Shown here: positions 24,070-47,533 of the stretch, piece after piece | Layout of the letters: each line of letters opens with the position of its first letter | Numbering within the stretch: the stretch's first letter is position 1 | From: Ecdyonurus torrentis | Taxonomy: Eukaryota > Arthropoda > Insecta > Ephemeroptera > Heptageniidae | DNA: 64,000 bases | Assembly (NCBI GenBank): GCA_949318235.1 | Contig: OX439135.1 | Coordinates: 17,934,296-17,998,295, forward strand | Direction: 5' to 3' | Translations under genes and position numbers: made by a program | Notes under the pieces: generated by a model | What the model was told of the DNA's origin: nothing | The model's input: the letters and a program-made list of their open reading frames with translations, nothing else | Database searches by the model: none

Positions 24070-25207
24070 CAGAGGGAGAGGGAGAGAATTCCTATAGAAA
24101 ACACATTATCAAAAACTGGCTTAAATTACCTATACATTCTACTAATTAAGAAAACTTATTCGTCTTCGTTATATAATTATACTACCAATAAGTAATAGAC
24201 TATATTTTTTATTATATAAAAAAAATAAAAAAAATAAATAAATAAATAAACAAGAAAGGAAAGAAACAAACAACTAAAACCATCAAAATTAAAAAAATTA
24301 GGTTATATATATTTTTTAATTGTACTATACATGCATACTGTACTGTGCACAATATCAGTTTCCTTGACAACAACTTTATTATTTTGTTTCCTATCTGAAT
24401 TAAACATATGGAGAACGCCTTGCACATCAATGCTTATAATTCATAAGTTTTAATGTTTTGTTTAATATTTTAATGTCGATTGAAGGTATATAATCTAACT
24501 ATAAATTAGTATAGCCTTGACCGTCAGATAAGGGATTTTTTTTTTCAATACAATTTGTATCAGGTGCCTTAAATTTTTTTTTACATAATAATTGTCTTAT
24601 TCTATAGTATATATCACTGCTTAAATCCATAGACTACATAAAACAACTTGTGCTTTTTAATGAATAAACACAAAATGGAATCTTCAAAACTGATGACAAT
24701 TTTTACCAGAATGTTAATATATAGCCCCACGAGAGAGCGTGAAAAAACTGTAAAGTATGAAATTTGCATAAAAATTCATGTTTATGACGTCAGAAACATG
24801 CAAAAATTAGTATGAAAATGTTTTGCGGGTTGCATAAATTGAATTTTCTGATCACTGCTTTTTTTAAGTCAAATCTCCACTAAAATATTATTATTATCTA
24901 TTTCTTGTATTTCCGTTTCAGTTGATATGACTTGTGGTCCTTACTGCGCCTTTTGTTCAATAATCTATAAATTTATTATATGTATTTTCATCTGCTGCTA
25001 ATTTGTTGTTTGAATAATAAAGACTATTATTTATTTTATATATATATATTTTTTTTTTTTTAGGTTAGACTCACCAGCAACCACATCCTGTGCAGGTCTC
25101 ATCAACACCTTGAGTGGTTGAATGTTGGATGTCCTAGGCCCTGCGTTCAGAGAGTGCGCAGTAGCCGCAAGGAAGACCGCAAAGATGATCACAAGTCGAG
25201 GGTCCAT
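22078..25207 (-). CDS. Secreted single-CBM14 (peritrophin-A) protein, complete gene model
   Basis: Four exons join with consistent phases: 25075-25207, 23802-23938, 22407-22566 and 22078-22157, giving 510 nt and 169 residues ending in TAA. Residues 1-22 are a hydrophobic signal peptide (MDPRLVIIFAVFLAATAHSL), so the product is secreted. Residues 46-90 form a charged, probably helical linker ending in TPPPVP. Residues 104-155 contain six cysteines (104, 117, 123, 133, 147, 155) with spacing 12-5-9-13-7 and aromatic residues, the CBM14/peritrophin-A pattern; the first spacing is one residue shorter than usual. CBM14 proteins bind chitin in cuticle or peritrophic matrix. One domain only makes it resemble the CPAP1 class. 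The TATA box about 35 bp upstream of the ATG implies a very short 5' UTR, common for arthropod cuticle genes. Confidence 0.85.
22190..22393. repeat. 12-bp AATGAATCAATC satellite in CBM14 intron 3
   Basis: About 200 bp of a higher-order AATC repeat with unit AATGAATCAATC, nearly filling the 249-bp intron between exons 3 and 4. Confidence 0.9.
22407..22566 (-). CDS. CBM14 gene exon 3 (first four cysteines)
   Basis: Acceptor CTTTCTTTAG, donor CCAG|GTAAAC. Encodes C-x12-C-x5-C-x9-C with MDCRKYLDCWDG, typical of CBM14. The donor lies about 15 bp from the AATGAATCAATC repeat. Confidence 0.88.
22670..22882. mobile_element. MITE family I, degenerate
   Basis: Right end TTACGTAATTCCGTGTATA matches the family I end at 11325, with internal GCATAAATATTATGTT motifs. 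The left border is decayed. Confidence 0.45.
23098..23750 (-). mobile_element. tRNA-derived SINE, split by a family D MITE
   Basis: On the minus strand the head reads TGGTGGTGCAGTGGTA (A-box-like, about 23726-23745), is interrupted by 23405-23725, then resumes TGCGTGCTGGTCTGATGTG and AAAGGTCGTGCGTTCG (B-box-like). Removing the insert and one TA restores a continuous tRNA-like promoter. A GC-rich body follows down to an ATT-rich tail near 23098. Lies in intron 2 of the CBM14 gene. Confidence 0.65.
23405..23725 (-). mobile_element. MITE family D, copy 3, inserted in SINE
   Basis: About 321 bp from TAGACC to GGTCTA with TA on both sides (23403-23404, 23726-23727), so the target duplication is TA. 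It contains a secondary (TC)n plus poly(T) tract at 23486-23524. Confidence 0.7.
23802..23938 (-). CDS. CBM14 gene exon 2 (linker)
   Basis: Acceptor TTGTTGCAG, donor AAA|GTAAGT, phase 0 at the 3' end. Encodes acidic, probably helical sequence (VDYQKILDMSKQIDEQFL) and a proline-rich end. Confidence 0.85.
24024..24087. repeat. (AG)n microsatellite
   Basis: AG run with AT interruptions, in intron 1 of the CBM14 gene. Confidence 0.9.
24621..24858. mobile_element. MITE family B, right-truncated
   Basis: Starts TTAAATCCATAGACTACAT and matches the copy at 228 through GATCACTGC, then stops abruptly. In intron 1 of the CBM14 gene. Confidence 0.65.
25075..25207 (-). CDS. CBM14 gene exon 1 (signal peptide)
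   Basis: ATG at 25207 with A at -3 and G at +4. 44 codons plus one base, donor GCTG|GTGAGT. Encodes the signal peptide and the start of the mature protein. Confidence 0.85.
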
Positions 25208-25241
25208 CGTGTTCTGTTGTTCATCCTACATTCTCCACCTC

Positions 25242-25249
25242 TATTTATA
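25242..25249 (-). promoter_or_regulatory. TATA box of the CBM14 gene
   Basis: TATAAATA on the minus strand, 35-42 bp upstream of the ATG. With the usual ~30 bp offset, transcription would begin only about 5-12 nt before the start codon. Confidence 0.6.
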
Positions 25250-25460
25250 CTGGTCTTGTCACTCGAAGTCATCTGCCTAGTTCATGATGTCATTACCTCA
25301 ACTAAATCGTGTTTTGGTTTTAAAAAAGTTTTGCATTTTTTTTTTTTTTTTTTTAATTTGTGTTTTTAAAAATAAGGTAGAAACACATTTGCATTAAATG
25401 AAATTTTATTTTATTTTTTACGAAATGCGTTATAATAATTTTACAAATTAATTGACTAAT

Positions 25461-25606
25461 AAAGGAACAACTGTTTTGAGGCTGACTATAAGCGATTTCG
25501 GTCACATCCGCTTCCGTTTCTACTTACTACGCATGCGCAGTACGTCAAAACGGAAGCGGATGTGAGCAAAATCGCTAATAGTCAGCCTGAAAACAGTTGT
25601 TCCTTT
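25461..25606. mobile_element. Palindromic MITE, family F
   Basis: Arms AAAGGAACAACTGTTTTGAG and the complementary CAGTTGTTCCTTT end. Internal CACATCCGCTTCCGTTTC and its complement flank a ACGCATGCGCAGTACGT centre. Copies at 54748 and 56381, and a half copy at 45091. Confidence 0.75.
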
Positions 25607-26989
<1,383 letters not shown>

Positions 26990-27263
26990 TAGGGTCTATG
27001 CATTCATGTTAAAGTCGAAGCCATGTTGGATAACTCAATAACATGGGTGGCATAGGACAAAAACTCATTTTGCCAGTTTAAAACCACTCTGCAATATTTT
27101 TGAGAGCATTGATGCTGTAAATATGTTGAATTAGTATCTCATGTATGTGAGAAAAATAACAAATAACAAAAAATAACCAATTTCCCAAAGAAAATTGGCT
27201 TAAATGAAGTTTGTCCTATGCTGAGCAATGTTATGCACTACTACGTCATCCGCATACACCCTA
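26990..27263 (+). mobile_element. MITE family A, copy 5
   Basis: Starts TAGGGTCTATGCATTCATG and ends ATACACCCTA. Closest to copy 1. It lacks a short block near the right end (ACTACTACGTCATCC). Confidence 0.72.
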
Positions 27264-27317
27264 TAAGTAAGCAATTGGGAGAAGGAATATATGAAAATAA
27301 AAAAGATGGAGATAAAA

Positions 27318-28669
<1,352 letters not shown>

Positions 28670-28962
28670 TAGGGTGTGCGCGCATGGCGTCAATCTGAAT
28701 GCTTTTCGATGCTCTTCTTGAGCAATGAATAACATTGCTTAGCATAAGACAAACGTAGTTTTTGGCTATTTTCTTTGAAAAATTGGCTATTTTTGTGTGG
28801 ATATTATTATTATTCTTGCATACTTTAAAAACTAATTCAACCTGTTAACAGCATCAATGCTCTCAAAAATATTGCGACATATTTTTAAACAGGCAAAATG
28901 AGTCAATTCCCCATACTGGCCCATGTTATTTAGCGCTCACCTATGGCGTCGAATTTAACATT
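28670..28962 (-). mobile_element. MITE family A, copy 6
   Basis: Starts TAGGGTGTGCGCGCATGGCG and carries the complement of the family core (AACCTGTTAACAGCATCAAT). The far end is truncated after GGCGTCGAATTTAACAT. Confidence 0.7.
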
Positions 28963-29619
28963 GATATATTAATTGATATAATATACCTTTTAAACACCAC
29001 CAGTAACCAGATATTTAAAATGCAGCACCACTTTTTTTTTTAATGATGGCCTTTTTAAACCTCAAAAAATTAATTAAACATCTTAATAGCCCAAAATTAT
29101 ATTTATTTATTTATTATTATTATTTTTTTGCAACTTATTTTAACCACAATAAAATATTCAGGGTGAAAAAAACAAAGTTAAAAGTGAATGAACTTTATTG
29201 AAAAATGATATTTATATGAAAAGAAAAGTGGTTTGGTTATACTTATAACGAGAAAAAAAAAAAAAAAAAAAAAAAAAGACCTTGAATTTGAAGCAAGGTG
29301 ACTTGACATCATCCAAAATAAAAACGAAATTAAGAAGTGAAGTGCAAATCCATGTTTTTAAAACTTGATTAAAATCTGCAAAGAAAAATATATTATAATA
29401 AAGTTGTACTTTGTTTTTGTCATAAGATTGTGAGTATGAGGAGGAAAAAAAATGCTTAATTTTTTTTAACAAGGGATTAAAATTATACTAACTTCTTTTT
29501 AGTTTTATGTTACAAATATTGGTGATTAAATCAAATATTTAATTATAGATCTAGTGTCTTGATTTTTTTTTTTTTTTTGTCGAAGAGAAAATTCTGTATC
29601 TTCTTTTCAAATTACCAAA
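28963..29619. other. Intergenic, no gene seen
   Basis: AT-rich with an A26 tract at 29252-29277. Confidence 0.5.
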
Positions 29620-29971
29620 TTAAAGGAATATATAGACCATGCAGAGAAAAACATAAGCATTTATATCACAAAACACTTGATGGGGTTTACATAAATAACA
29701 TTATAGTTTGTCTCAAAGCCCAACAGTAGCCCCGTAGCAGTGATCAGAAAATTCGATTTATGCAACCCACACAACATTTTCATACTAATTTTTGCATGTT
29801 TCTGACATCATAAATATAAATTTTTACGCAAATTGCATACTTTACAGTATTTTCACGCTCTCTCGTGGGGCTACATTAACATTCTGGTAAAAATTGTCAT
29901 CAGTTTTGAAGATCCCATTTCGTGTTTATTCATTAAAAAGCACATGTTGTTTTATGTGGTCTATGGCTTAA
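29620..29971. mobile_element. MITE family B, full copy (inverted relative to 228)
   Basis: TTAA at both ends. Left end TTAAAGGAATATATAGACCA, right end TGTGGTCTATGGCTTAA. Full-length at about 352 bp. Confidence 0.75.
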
Positions 29972-31050
29972 AAAAAAAAAAAAATATTGAAAACTTATAA
30001 TTATAAAATCAGAAGAAGAATAAAAATAACAATTTTGTTCAAATAAATTTATTAAATTTATTCGTTAATATTTTGCAAATGCGATTTTGAAATAAAAACA
30101 TAATATTACAAAAGCATTTAATCATTTTTATTAGTAACTTTTTGACCGTAAACTTTTAATGCAAAAACATAATAAATTAAATATAATTGTATTATTATTT
30201 ATACTTTATAATACTGATTGCTCTGTTTGTATATGTAAAAACAAAATATATATTTTGGTGATCTAAGAAAATAAATTTATATAAAAATACTACCAGAAAA
30301 TGTTAACGTAAATTATATATAATTTTAATTACAATTAAAATAATAATAAGAAACCAATTTTAAAAGTAATAATGTATAATAGTAAAATAATTTACAGTAT
30401 TTTTTTTTTCAAGTTATGCAGACTTTACCTGTGTTTTAAATAATACATTTTTTAAAAAAAATTATGAAGTGCAAAAAAAAAAAAAAAAAAAAAAAAACTA
30501 TTTATCTGACAAAATAAAAGCTAGATTTTGTTACTGTAATAATTAATATTATAAACATAAACAAATAATGAGCGTTGTTATGTATTATTAATATTTTGTT
30601 AATTAAAACATGTAAAAGTGTCTCTAATCTTTCATTTAATTTTTTTTAATCTATTGGTGTGCAGTACGTTTTTTCTAAAAAAAAAATTTGTTAACAAGAT
30701 ATTTCTGCAATGCAGGATATGGGAAATTATAGAGGGAGTTCACCTTTTTGCATAATAATTATACAGTACATGATTGTGATTTTCTATCACGCTACACATA
30801 GCCAACATTAAAAACACATATGGGCTGGGGTTACATTATAGCCCACAAATTATAAAATTTTACTATAAAAAATAAAAACTCAAACAAGACTATATTTTTA
30901 GTGTAATACTTATAATTGTGCACTGCTCAGTGATTCATTGTTATTGAGAAATATTTAAAAATTAATTTATTTTTCTTCTTTACTTCTATATAATGATGTA
31001 CAGATACTACATAATATACATTTCAAATCCTACGTGTAACTCATAGCTCC
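29972..31050. other. Intergenic, no gene seen
   Basis: AT-rich. Poly(A) tract near 30472-30497. Confidence 0.5.
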
Positions 31051-31083
31051 CCCCCCCCCCCCCCGTACCCCCCCCCCCCACCC
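31051..31083. repeat. Poly(C) tract
   Basis: C14-C16 runs broken by GTA and A. Length is likely unreliable. Confidence 0.85.
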
Positions 31084-31233
31084 CTCTCCATTCTTGATTA
31101 AATTTGTTTCTGCCTTAAGAAAAGTATTTAAGTAAACAGTTTTATCATTATAAAATATTATTATGAGTTTTCCACAAAAAAATATTAATAATAAAAATAA
31201 AATAAAAACATGTAATGCAAAAGTATGTATTCA

Positions 31234-31569
31234 TTAAAGAGCCCCTATGGCCTCAAAAACAAATTTCCTCTCAATTATAAATCATGAGATAGGACTTTTA
31301 TAATATACACATATTTTGTGCCTTAACCCTTCAGTACTCTCGCAAGCTGGGAAGAGAACTTGTAATGTAGGTAACCCGCGCTACAATTTCTATTGTAGAC
31401 CCGGAATTGTTTACGTCATTAAGTCCTAAAATTGCCTACTTTACAGTTTTTCAACCCCAATTTGTGAGGCTACAGAAGTGTTGATGGATATAATATGTGT
31501 ATGAATGATGGTCACATCTTATGAATTTTACGTTTTTGTTTCAATTGTTTGAGGCCTGGAGCCCTTTAA
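31234..31569. mobile_element. TTAA-flanked MITE, family L
   Basis: Ends TTAAAGAGCCCCTATGGCCTC and, as complement, TTAAAGGGCTCCAGGCCTC, each with TTAA. About 336 bp, non-coding, single copy here. Confidence 0.65.
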
Positions 31570-31837
31570 TACATTATAATTACTAAAAAAGGAGGAGGTG
31601 GATTTTTTTTTCTTTTATATAAACGGGCTTTTTTGTTATTATATTTTGCCTTGTGGATTTTCAATATACAATGCATTCCTCTATAAAGTGGCCAAATTGC
31701 TCCAAAATTTCGTACTTTCATATGATAAAATTTCAATGAAATTTGTCATGCCATCTGCCATATGGTTTGCACAAACAATCAAAGTTTTATGTGACTCCAA
31801 AAAGCTGTTCAATTATTTGGGTTTGTAAAAAAATTCT

Positions 31838-31843
31838 TTTATT
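31838..31843 (-). terminator. Poly(A) signal of the lectin gene
   Basis: AATAAA on the minus strand 29-34 nt beyond the lectin TGA, implying a very short 3' UTR. Confidence 0.5.
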
Positions 31844-31871
31844 GTTATTACTTATATTTATATATTAATCA

Positions 31872-40892
<9,021 letters not shown>

Positions 40893-41479
40893 TATATTAT
40901 CTTACGACCATGAAAGCCAAAACAATACTAAACTGTTGCAGTTATAGTCGCGCGAGCTCAATGTGAAATAAAAATATTTCGTAAGTCTTATTATTATTGC
41001 GAAACTTTCTAAATAAATTATTTATATTAATCATAGCACGTAATTAACAAAAACTAATTACTTTCACCATTTTTCACATATTTTTTTTTCTTGTAAAATT
41101 TGTGCAAAACGTATGTTAAAATTTTATAATTTTTTTTGTTCTTCTTATTTTTTTTATTGAAATTTATAATTAGGTTTTCGATTATATATTTTATGTATGA
41201 ATTATAATCTCTGCATACTCAAATATAATACTAAGAAATAATTATTATAAGGCTAGATAAAGCACTTTTTTTGAATTGGTTATTAATTAAACGATTAATG
41301 GATTAATAAATGCAAAACAAATGATTATTTATTATAAAAACATAAAAATTTATCTTTTTTTTACATACAGTATGTATTTTTTTTATCAAAGTAAGATATT
41401 TATACTACTATAAAAAATATATAGATATATAGGAAAATAAATTTACGAACTGCTGTGACTAATTTTGCCCATATATCCG

Positions 41480-41536
<57 letters not shown>

Positions 41537-42770
41537 TGTAATTTAAAGCACGTTCAATATGTATCCCTTATTCAAATATTTCCAGAATCGGTGCAGTTCA
41601 CTTCAAAAATTATAAAAAATTAAAAAGTTAATTTCTCCGCGTATAATGTTAGGAATCCAGCGTATTTTTCTACTGCGCACCTCTATGATCATTAATAACA
41701 AACATTTTTAAGCAATTTAGTGGCCATGCACAGTTGCTTTTATCCGTCATAACTATATATATCATTAAATATTATAATTTTTGAAGCTTTCAAAAAATAA
41801 ACTCCTACAGGCCAGGAAAAAAAAATTATATATATAATAATATATATAATATATTTTAATTTCTATAGTTTTAATTAATTATATACTGTACTCTCTGTGT
41901 GTATATACCGCCAAATGTATTATAAGCGCCGCAATGTTTTTGGTTGACATATAGTTCTTCACATATAGTTATCAATTAAGATTTCTAAATATGGGCATCA
42001 TATAATTATAATATAAAATGAACTGCAATGCATTTTTCAAACGCCTTAAAAAAAAAAAAATCTTGAATGTTTATGGGGGTTTAGCATTGGTGTATGAAAT
42101 TAATATTGAGTATAATATTTTTTGGGGTTTTAGTATATAAGTTTAATTATTGGCACTTTATTATTATTATTTTATAAACGATGGCATATACGAGCGCATT
42201 TTTGCGCAAATTGGAGTAAATTAATAAAAATACTAGGAACATAAAGCAAAAAGGATAGGAAAAAAAAAAAAAAAAAAAAAAGAAAAAGGATGTACGTAAA
42301 TTTCATGACGGAGTACATTTAGCATTTAGCAATATAAGGAAAATTATAATATATGCCATATGGGTCTTCAAAAAATTAGACTAGATTATGCAGACAAAAG
42401 CAGGACAAAAGTTTGCAAGTCTGAGCCACTGAGGAGAGAAAAAAGGGCCAGGTGCAAGTTGTATAATTTTTTTTTTCTCTCCCCATCGTTTCTTTTTTTT
42501 TTTGTCCTTATCTGAATCTGCTCCGATCGGATCCTCTCCCTGCTTGTGTTCGTGCCGCTCAAGCGGCTCAAAGTGAAAGCTGTTTGAAATAGTTCGATTA
42601 TGAATCACACGAGGCAGCACTGAGCAGGAAGGTTTTATTATTTTTTTTTTCAGCACGTAAAAAAAAAAACTACTTTTTTCCAGAAGGTCGAAGGTCTGGT
42701 ATTACTTTTTTCTGGTATTACATTTCATAATACTTTCTATTAAAAAAAATTCCTAACTTACGGCAAGATC

Positions 42771-42805
<35 letters not shown>

Positions 42806-43080
42806 ATTGAGAAAATTAAAAGTATTATTTGGCGTTCGCAGATCATTTGTTAAATTGACAAAACTATTGTTGGAGAAGAAAATCAATTATTTTGTACGAA
42901 TTTTTTCTTTGCTTGCGGTCAATGCGTGAGGAAAATAAGATAAAAAGTGTTCATTTCTTTTCGCGGTCTTTTTGCTAAGTGTTAAAAAAAAAGGCCAGAG
43001 TCAGAGAAAAGTCAAATCGGTCGAATGAATAGTTTTAGAAGCTTTCTGCGCATCAAATGTAACTCGAACTGTATATCATA
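40893..43080. other. Divergent intergenic region, lectin and THAP genes
   Basis: About 2.2 kb between the lectin ATG and the probable THAP 5' exon. Mostly AT-rich. It contains an A51 tract and a GC-richer patch at 42380-42660 that could be regulatory. No exon is supported. Confidence 0.45.
41483..41533. repeat. Poly(A) tract, 51 nt
   Basis: Pure A51, the longest homopolymer in the window. Confidence 0.95.
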
Positions 43081-43252
43081 AATATGACGTCATTAATACC
43101 TGCGCAGCAATTTTCACGGCAAACCCCGAAGCTCCCCGACTTGTGGTGTTGTGGAGGGGAGGACCGGAAGTTACATTAAAAACAGAAAGAAAACAAGCGA
43201 ATCGGGACGGAACATCTTACAAAAATTAATAAGTTCTATCGTTTATTAAATT
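43081..43252 (+). promoter_or_regulatory. Probable promoter and 5' non-coding exon of the THAP gene
   Basis: A GC-richer patch with a perfect CRE palindrome TGACGTCA (43085-43092) and an ETS-type CCGGAAGT (about 43164-43171), with no TATA box. It ends in AAATT|GTAAGTAT, a strong donor at 43253. CRE/ETS sites in a TATA-less GC-rich island are typical of broadly expressed nuclear genes. Pairing with the acceptor at 45602 is inferred. Confidence 0.35.
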
Positions 43253-43969
43253 GTAAGTATAATTATGAATATAAATTGCGACTTGTGAATAATGAATGTA
43301 TGCCATTTGTAAAATTCAACGTATTGTAATATGAATATCACGTTGTAATAAAGGTTGTAACTTTGGTAAACAAGTACTATCGCTAGCTTGCTCGTTTTTG
43401 GTGTTCCGGATACATCCGGATATCTGTGTCTGACATGAAATGGCCGACATTTTGTTAATATATAACCGGAACGTATATATGTTCATAAGATAATACATCC
43501 AATTTTATATAATGTTTTGTGTACAATTTTTTTATGCCAATATGCTCTTATAACGACAAATAAAAGATATTTATATATCAGCTCTGATTTGAGCCGAATT
43601 TAACGTAGGTATACGTTCGAAAAACGAGGATTTTTTGTAACAGTAAAAAAACGGTTAAACACCCGACAGAGTATAATATGCATATTATGCACGTCCTGTG
43701 ACCACGTCAACCCTTTTGCTTGAGACATCCATATATGCATTGACAGTGCATGACTCGATATATCCCTTAGTTCATGGGATCCTTCGTTAAAGCCAGAATA
43801 TTACAATTAATTATATTACAATGATAATTGTCAGAAGAAAGGGTTTTTTATGCTTTTCAAAGGGGGTGAATGCCTGGTGTTGCACCCATTCAAAACCATA
43901 TACCGGTACTGGAAGACTGCGCCGGGGAAGGGAGACAGGGGTGTACTGTAAATACATGGGGTTTCAGAC

Positions 43970-43996
43970 CCTCCCCCCCTCCCCCCCCCCCCCCCC
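43970..43996. repeat. Poly(C) tract
   Basis: C-rich run interrupted by single T. Length uncertain. The rest of THAP intron 1 from 43253 to 45090 shows only short homopolymers. Confidence 0.85.
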
Positions 43997-45090
43997 AAAC
44001 GCCAGGTTTGAAAAAGTATGGGTAAGTATACTCCCATGCTCTATAGAATGAGACTGAAGTCCATATATAGAAACTACTAAGTATAGGGTATAGGTACTCT
44101 CACTGTACGTAACCATTGAAATTTTACTAAATAACGGGCAGTTGTTATTAATGTCAATCATTACCTCTTAACCATGAAAATTGTCTTAAAAATTATTATG
44201 GAATAAGAGAGTACTTGGTATTTTCTAGAGACTTTACCTATAGACTATATGGTCGACCTGTGGCTCCCGTCGTTGGCTACGTGTTACTTACAGGAGGAGA
44301 TCCCTGTATATAATTCTTGTGTTTTAATATTATAGAGACTCTTAATATCTTTACTGCATCAGTAAGCATTTTTTTTTTTTACATTTTTTTTTAAGAAAAC
44401 GACTGAAAAATATAAATAAATAATTGTAAAAAAAAAAAAAAAAAACTGTTATATGTTTAATGACACATTTGATTAGTGAAACAATTTTTTATATATATAA
44501 ATAAAAATTGTATGGTGTGAAATGTTTTTAGAATATCCCATTTGTTGTATGGTGTCTTATATAAAGAATTAAATATATACAAACCTCATAGAAACCTTTA
44601 TTGCAACCTTGTAGATTTAAGCTATTGTTATATCCTATATATTTTAAATTGTTGCAACACTCAAAATAACAAATTACGCTCTAGTATTGCAACTTACGGA
44701 GGTGCATATACTAAATTGTAGTTTGCTATGGTACATTTTTGGCATTATTGTCCACATTATTATTAGGTATGATATATTGAAATTTTGTGTTATTTTTATA
44801 AAGTAATATATCTGATTGCATTTCCATCTCATTTAAAAAAAAATTAACTTGTAAGTTTTTAATGCAAATCAAGGGTGTATTAAATATTACAGTACACGTT
44901 CCTCCATGTAAAACACAATTTTATAATAAAGTTTAATTTGTAATTAGTAGGTATATTTATGTAAAATTTTAAAAGAAATTATTTTGAATAACACAGGATT
45001 AAAACACATTCTATAATTCCATACAGAACATATTTATGTAAAAAAAAAAGCAACATATAATGTGTACCGGTATTTTGTTTTTAAATGAGC

Positions 45091-45145
45091 TATTGACTAA
45101 TAGAAACAACTGTTTTGAGGCCTACTATACACGATGTTCTCCTTA
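45091..45145. mobile_element. MITE family F, half copy
   Basis: TATTGACTAATAGAAACAAC then TGTTTTGAGGCCTACTATA, matching the left arm of family F; the right arm is absent. Confidence 0.5.
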
Positions 45146-45602
45146 GTGCAAGGGTGTGGCCAACAAGAGTGTGGCTCTCCCACTACTGCTCCCTCTCCTT
45201 AACACTTGTCTTGAGCTCTGATATTGTAAACTATTCATACTAAAACATATGACAACGTTTTTACAATACAATCAGATCCAATACAGATCTTGTTGTGCAT
45301 TATACTAACTTCATAAAAAAAAAACTTTGTTTGGAAGCACTTTAATCCCTCAAATGGGGCTGAACCAGAGTGATACACCCTATTTTGAGGCCCCTATAGA
45401 AAGTGTTACACCCCTTTTGTGGACAAAGCCCCTTGAGCATGAGTTCCCCCCCCCCCCCTGTAATTTTAAAAATGACACCTAATTTTCATCATGAACTTGA
45501 AATATTATAATATCTTTTTGAGAAAACGTCATAATATAAAATATTATTCATTATAACATATTACTTATAATTAATAAGAATTTTGTGTTTGTATGATTTC
45601 AG

Positions 45603-45793
45603 ATCATGTACTCGCCACGACCAATTCAGCGTGTTGAAACAAATGTTTGACGTGTACTGTAAATGGTGATTGCAAACACGGGTTAGGATCAACCGTTTGA
45701 CATGGAGTTTAAGTGTATATCTACCCACTGCCTCAATAGTTATGAGACAAAATTTAAGAAAACAAACATGGCTAAAAAGATTACATTTCACAG
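45603..45793 (+). CDS. THAP gene exon 2: 5' UTR with uORFs and start of the THAP domain
   Basis: Acceptor TGTATGATTTCAG at 45602 (inferred); main ATG 45702, donor CACAG|GTTTGT. The coding part is 30 codons plus two bases (MEFKCISTHC..KKITFH). The 5' part holds three short overlapping upstream ORFs. Confidence 0.72.
45606..45686 (+). promoter_or_regulatory. Three short upstream ORFs before the THAP start
   Basis: uORF1 45606-45650 (14 codons), uORF2 45643-45669 (8 codons), uORF3 45663-45686 (7 codons), each in its own frame and all terminating before the main ATG at 45702. Their effect on translation is inferred. Confidence 0.5.
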
Positions 45794-47182
45794 GTTTGTA
45801 TTTTACTATTGATGTCCCATAGAATATTCAGCTAGAAGCTATATGTTATTTAAGGAAGAAAATCATTGCAGCAAGGATAAAAAATAATGAAAGGATAGAA
45901 TTACCAGCAATAAGGGCCTTTGTACTGCAGTAGAAATTTTCTGGAGCGGTTGAAATCTCACATGGCACAGTATTTTGTTATAAAAAAGTCAATTTCATAA
46001 CTGAAAGCTGTTGTCATATATTAATTAACATATTATCAATCAAAGAAGAGATATACTTGAGCACATCACATTTATAACAAGAAAACTGTGCCACGTGAGA
46101 CTTTGACCTCTCCATAGAACTTCTACTGTGGTAAAGCTCTGCTTGCTGGTAATAATTTTATCATTTTTTTTATTAATAGAAGCTATGATTAATATAATAC
46201 TAAAGTAACACCAAAGGTTTTTTTAATTTTTTTTTTATTGATCTTGTTAATTACAAATTTATAGGTATCTGCATTATATGTAATTTATGTGTATTTGACA
46301 ATTTATAAACTTTGTTGCTCTCACATCTTTTAACGATGTACATAAATGAAATCCGCCAAACTAAATCAATGGATGGCGTTACTTGTCTTCCTTATATACC
46401 TTATGGCGTTTCGTTTTTCCAACAGTGTCGTCCATGTACCAACTTTTTTGAATTTATTTTTACATCATTGTTATCAGCGTAATCGTATCTACCCACCGAA
46501 AAAAAATCGAAATTATTATAATTATTATTTAGTCATGTTGGTTGTCCGAGTGATTGTTTTCCTAATCAAAGTGACAGCTAGAGAGTCGGGAAAACCATTT
46601 CTTCCCCAACCGCCGCCACTTCCTGTCGCACGTGCAGTGAGAACCGGCTGTCTCACTCAGTATTATTTTCTTGCAGAATTTTGTATGTTTGATGTTGTCA
46701 AGTTTTGTTCCATGATTTATAAAGTTAAAATTTTATTCCACACTCTCTTTCTCTCTCTCGGTCTCTCTCAGCTCTCACATCGCACGCACCTGCTATATTA
46801 TAAATAAATATAATTCTAATTCAGTGATAATAACTGATATGGACACGTTACTTGACAAGAAATTTGATTTCTCATTTTTTTTATGCATTGCGAGAGAGAG
46901 AGAGATTTTTTCCTTGTTGAATGAAACACGGAATGTGTAAATCACCTGATATTTATTTATGTCATAAGAAAGAAATAATAACATCCAAAATGTAGATAAT
47001 TTGTATTCAAGTTTTATTTTGTAAATTTTGTTTCATATAAAACTGCGATTTCTCTCTCTCTCTCTCTATCTCGCGTTTAGTATGCGTGCACTTGATTTAC
47101 TATATAAATATGTAATTCTAATTGCAATTCGTAGTAACTAATACACTTTTTTGACAAGAAAATAAAAAGACTCGATTTTTTA

Positions 47183-47214
<32 letters not shown>

Positions 47215-47483
47215 AGGGGGAACATATATTTAATAAGCAGGCGAGCTTTGAAGAACATCTGTTTGTTTTTTTTTTTTTTTTTTTTTTTTTTTCCTGTTAT
47301 TCTAATAAATAAGAAACATAAAAATATATTTGCAAATCAAAGGCTCTTTTATTGTGACTGTCCCTCTATCCAGGAAATGAACAGCGAGCGTATAATAAAA
47401 TATTACTACCCTCCGCTCGACTATCGCAGCGAACATGTTACACGCTGTATCGTCTTCTTGTCGACTTCTTCAATCTTTATACT

Positions 47484-47533
<50 letters not shown>

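Noticed and set aside
42381..42656. 91-codon minus-strand frame in the divergent intergenic region
   Set aside because: Lys-rich part comes from poly(T)/CT sequence; no start context, splice site or recognisable domain.
46346..46807. 153-codon plus-strand frame with hydrophobic start
   Set aside because: Lies in the modular repeat of the THAP intron. The apparent signal-like start comes from T-rich DNA; no domain, and no partner splice sites.
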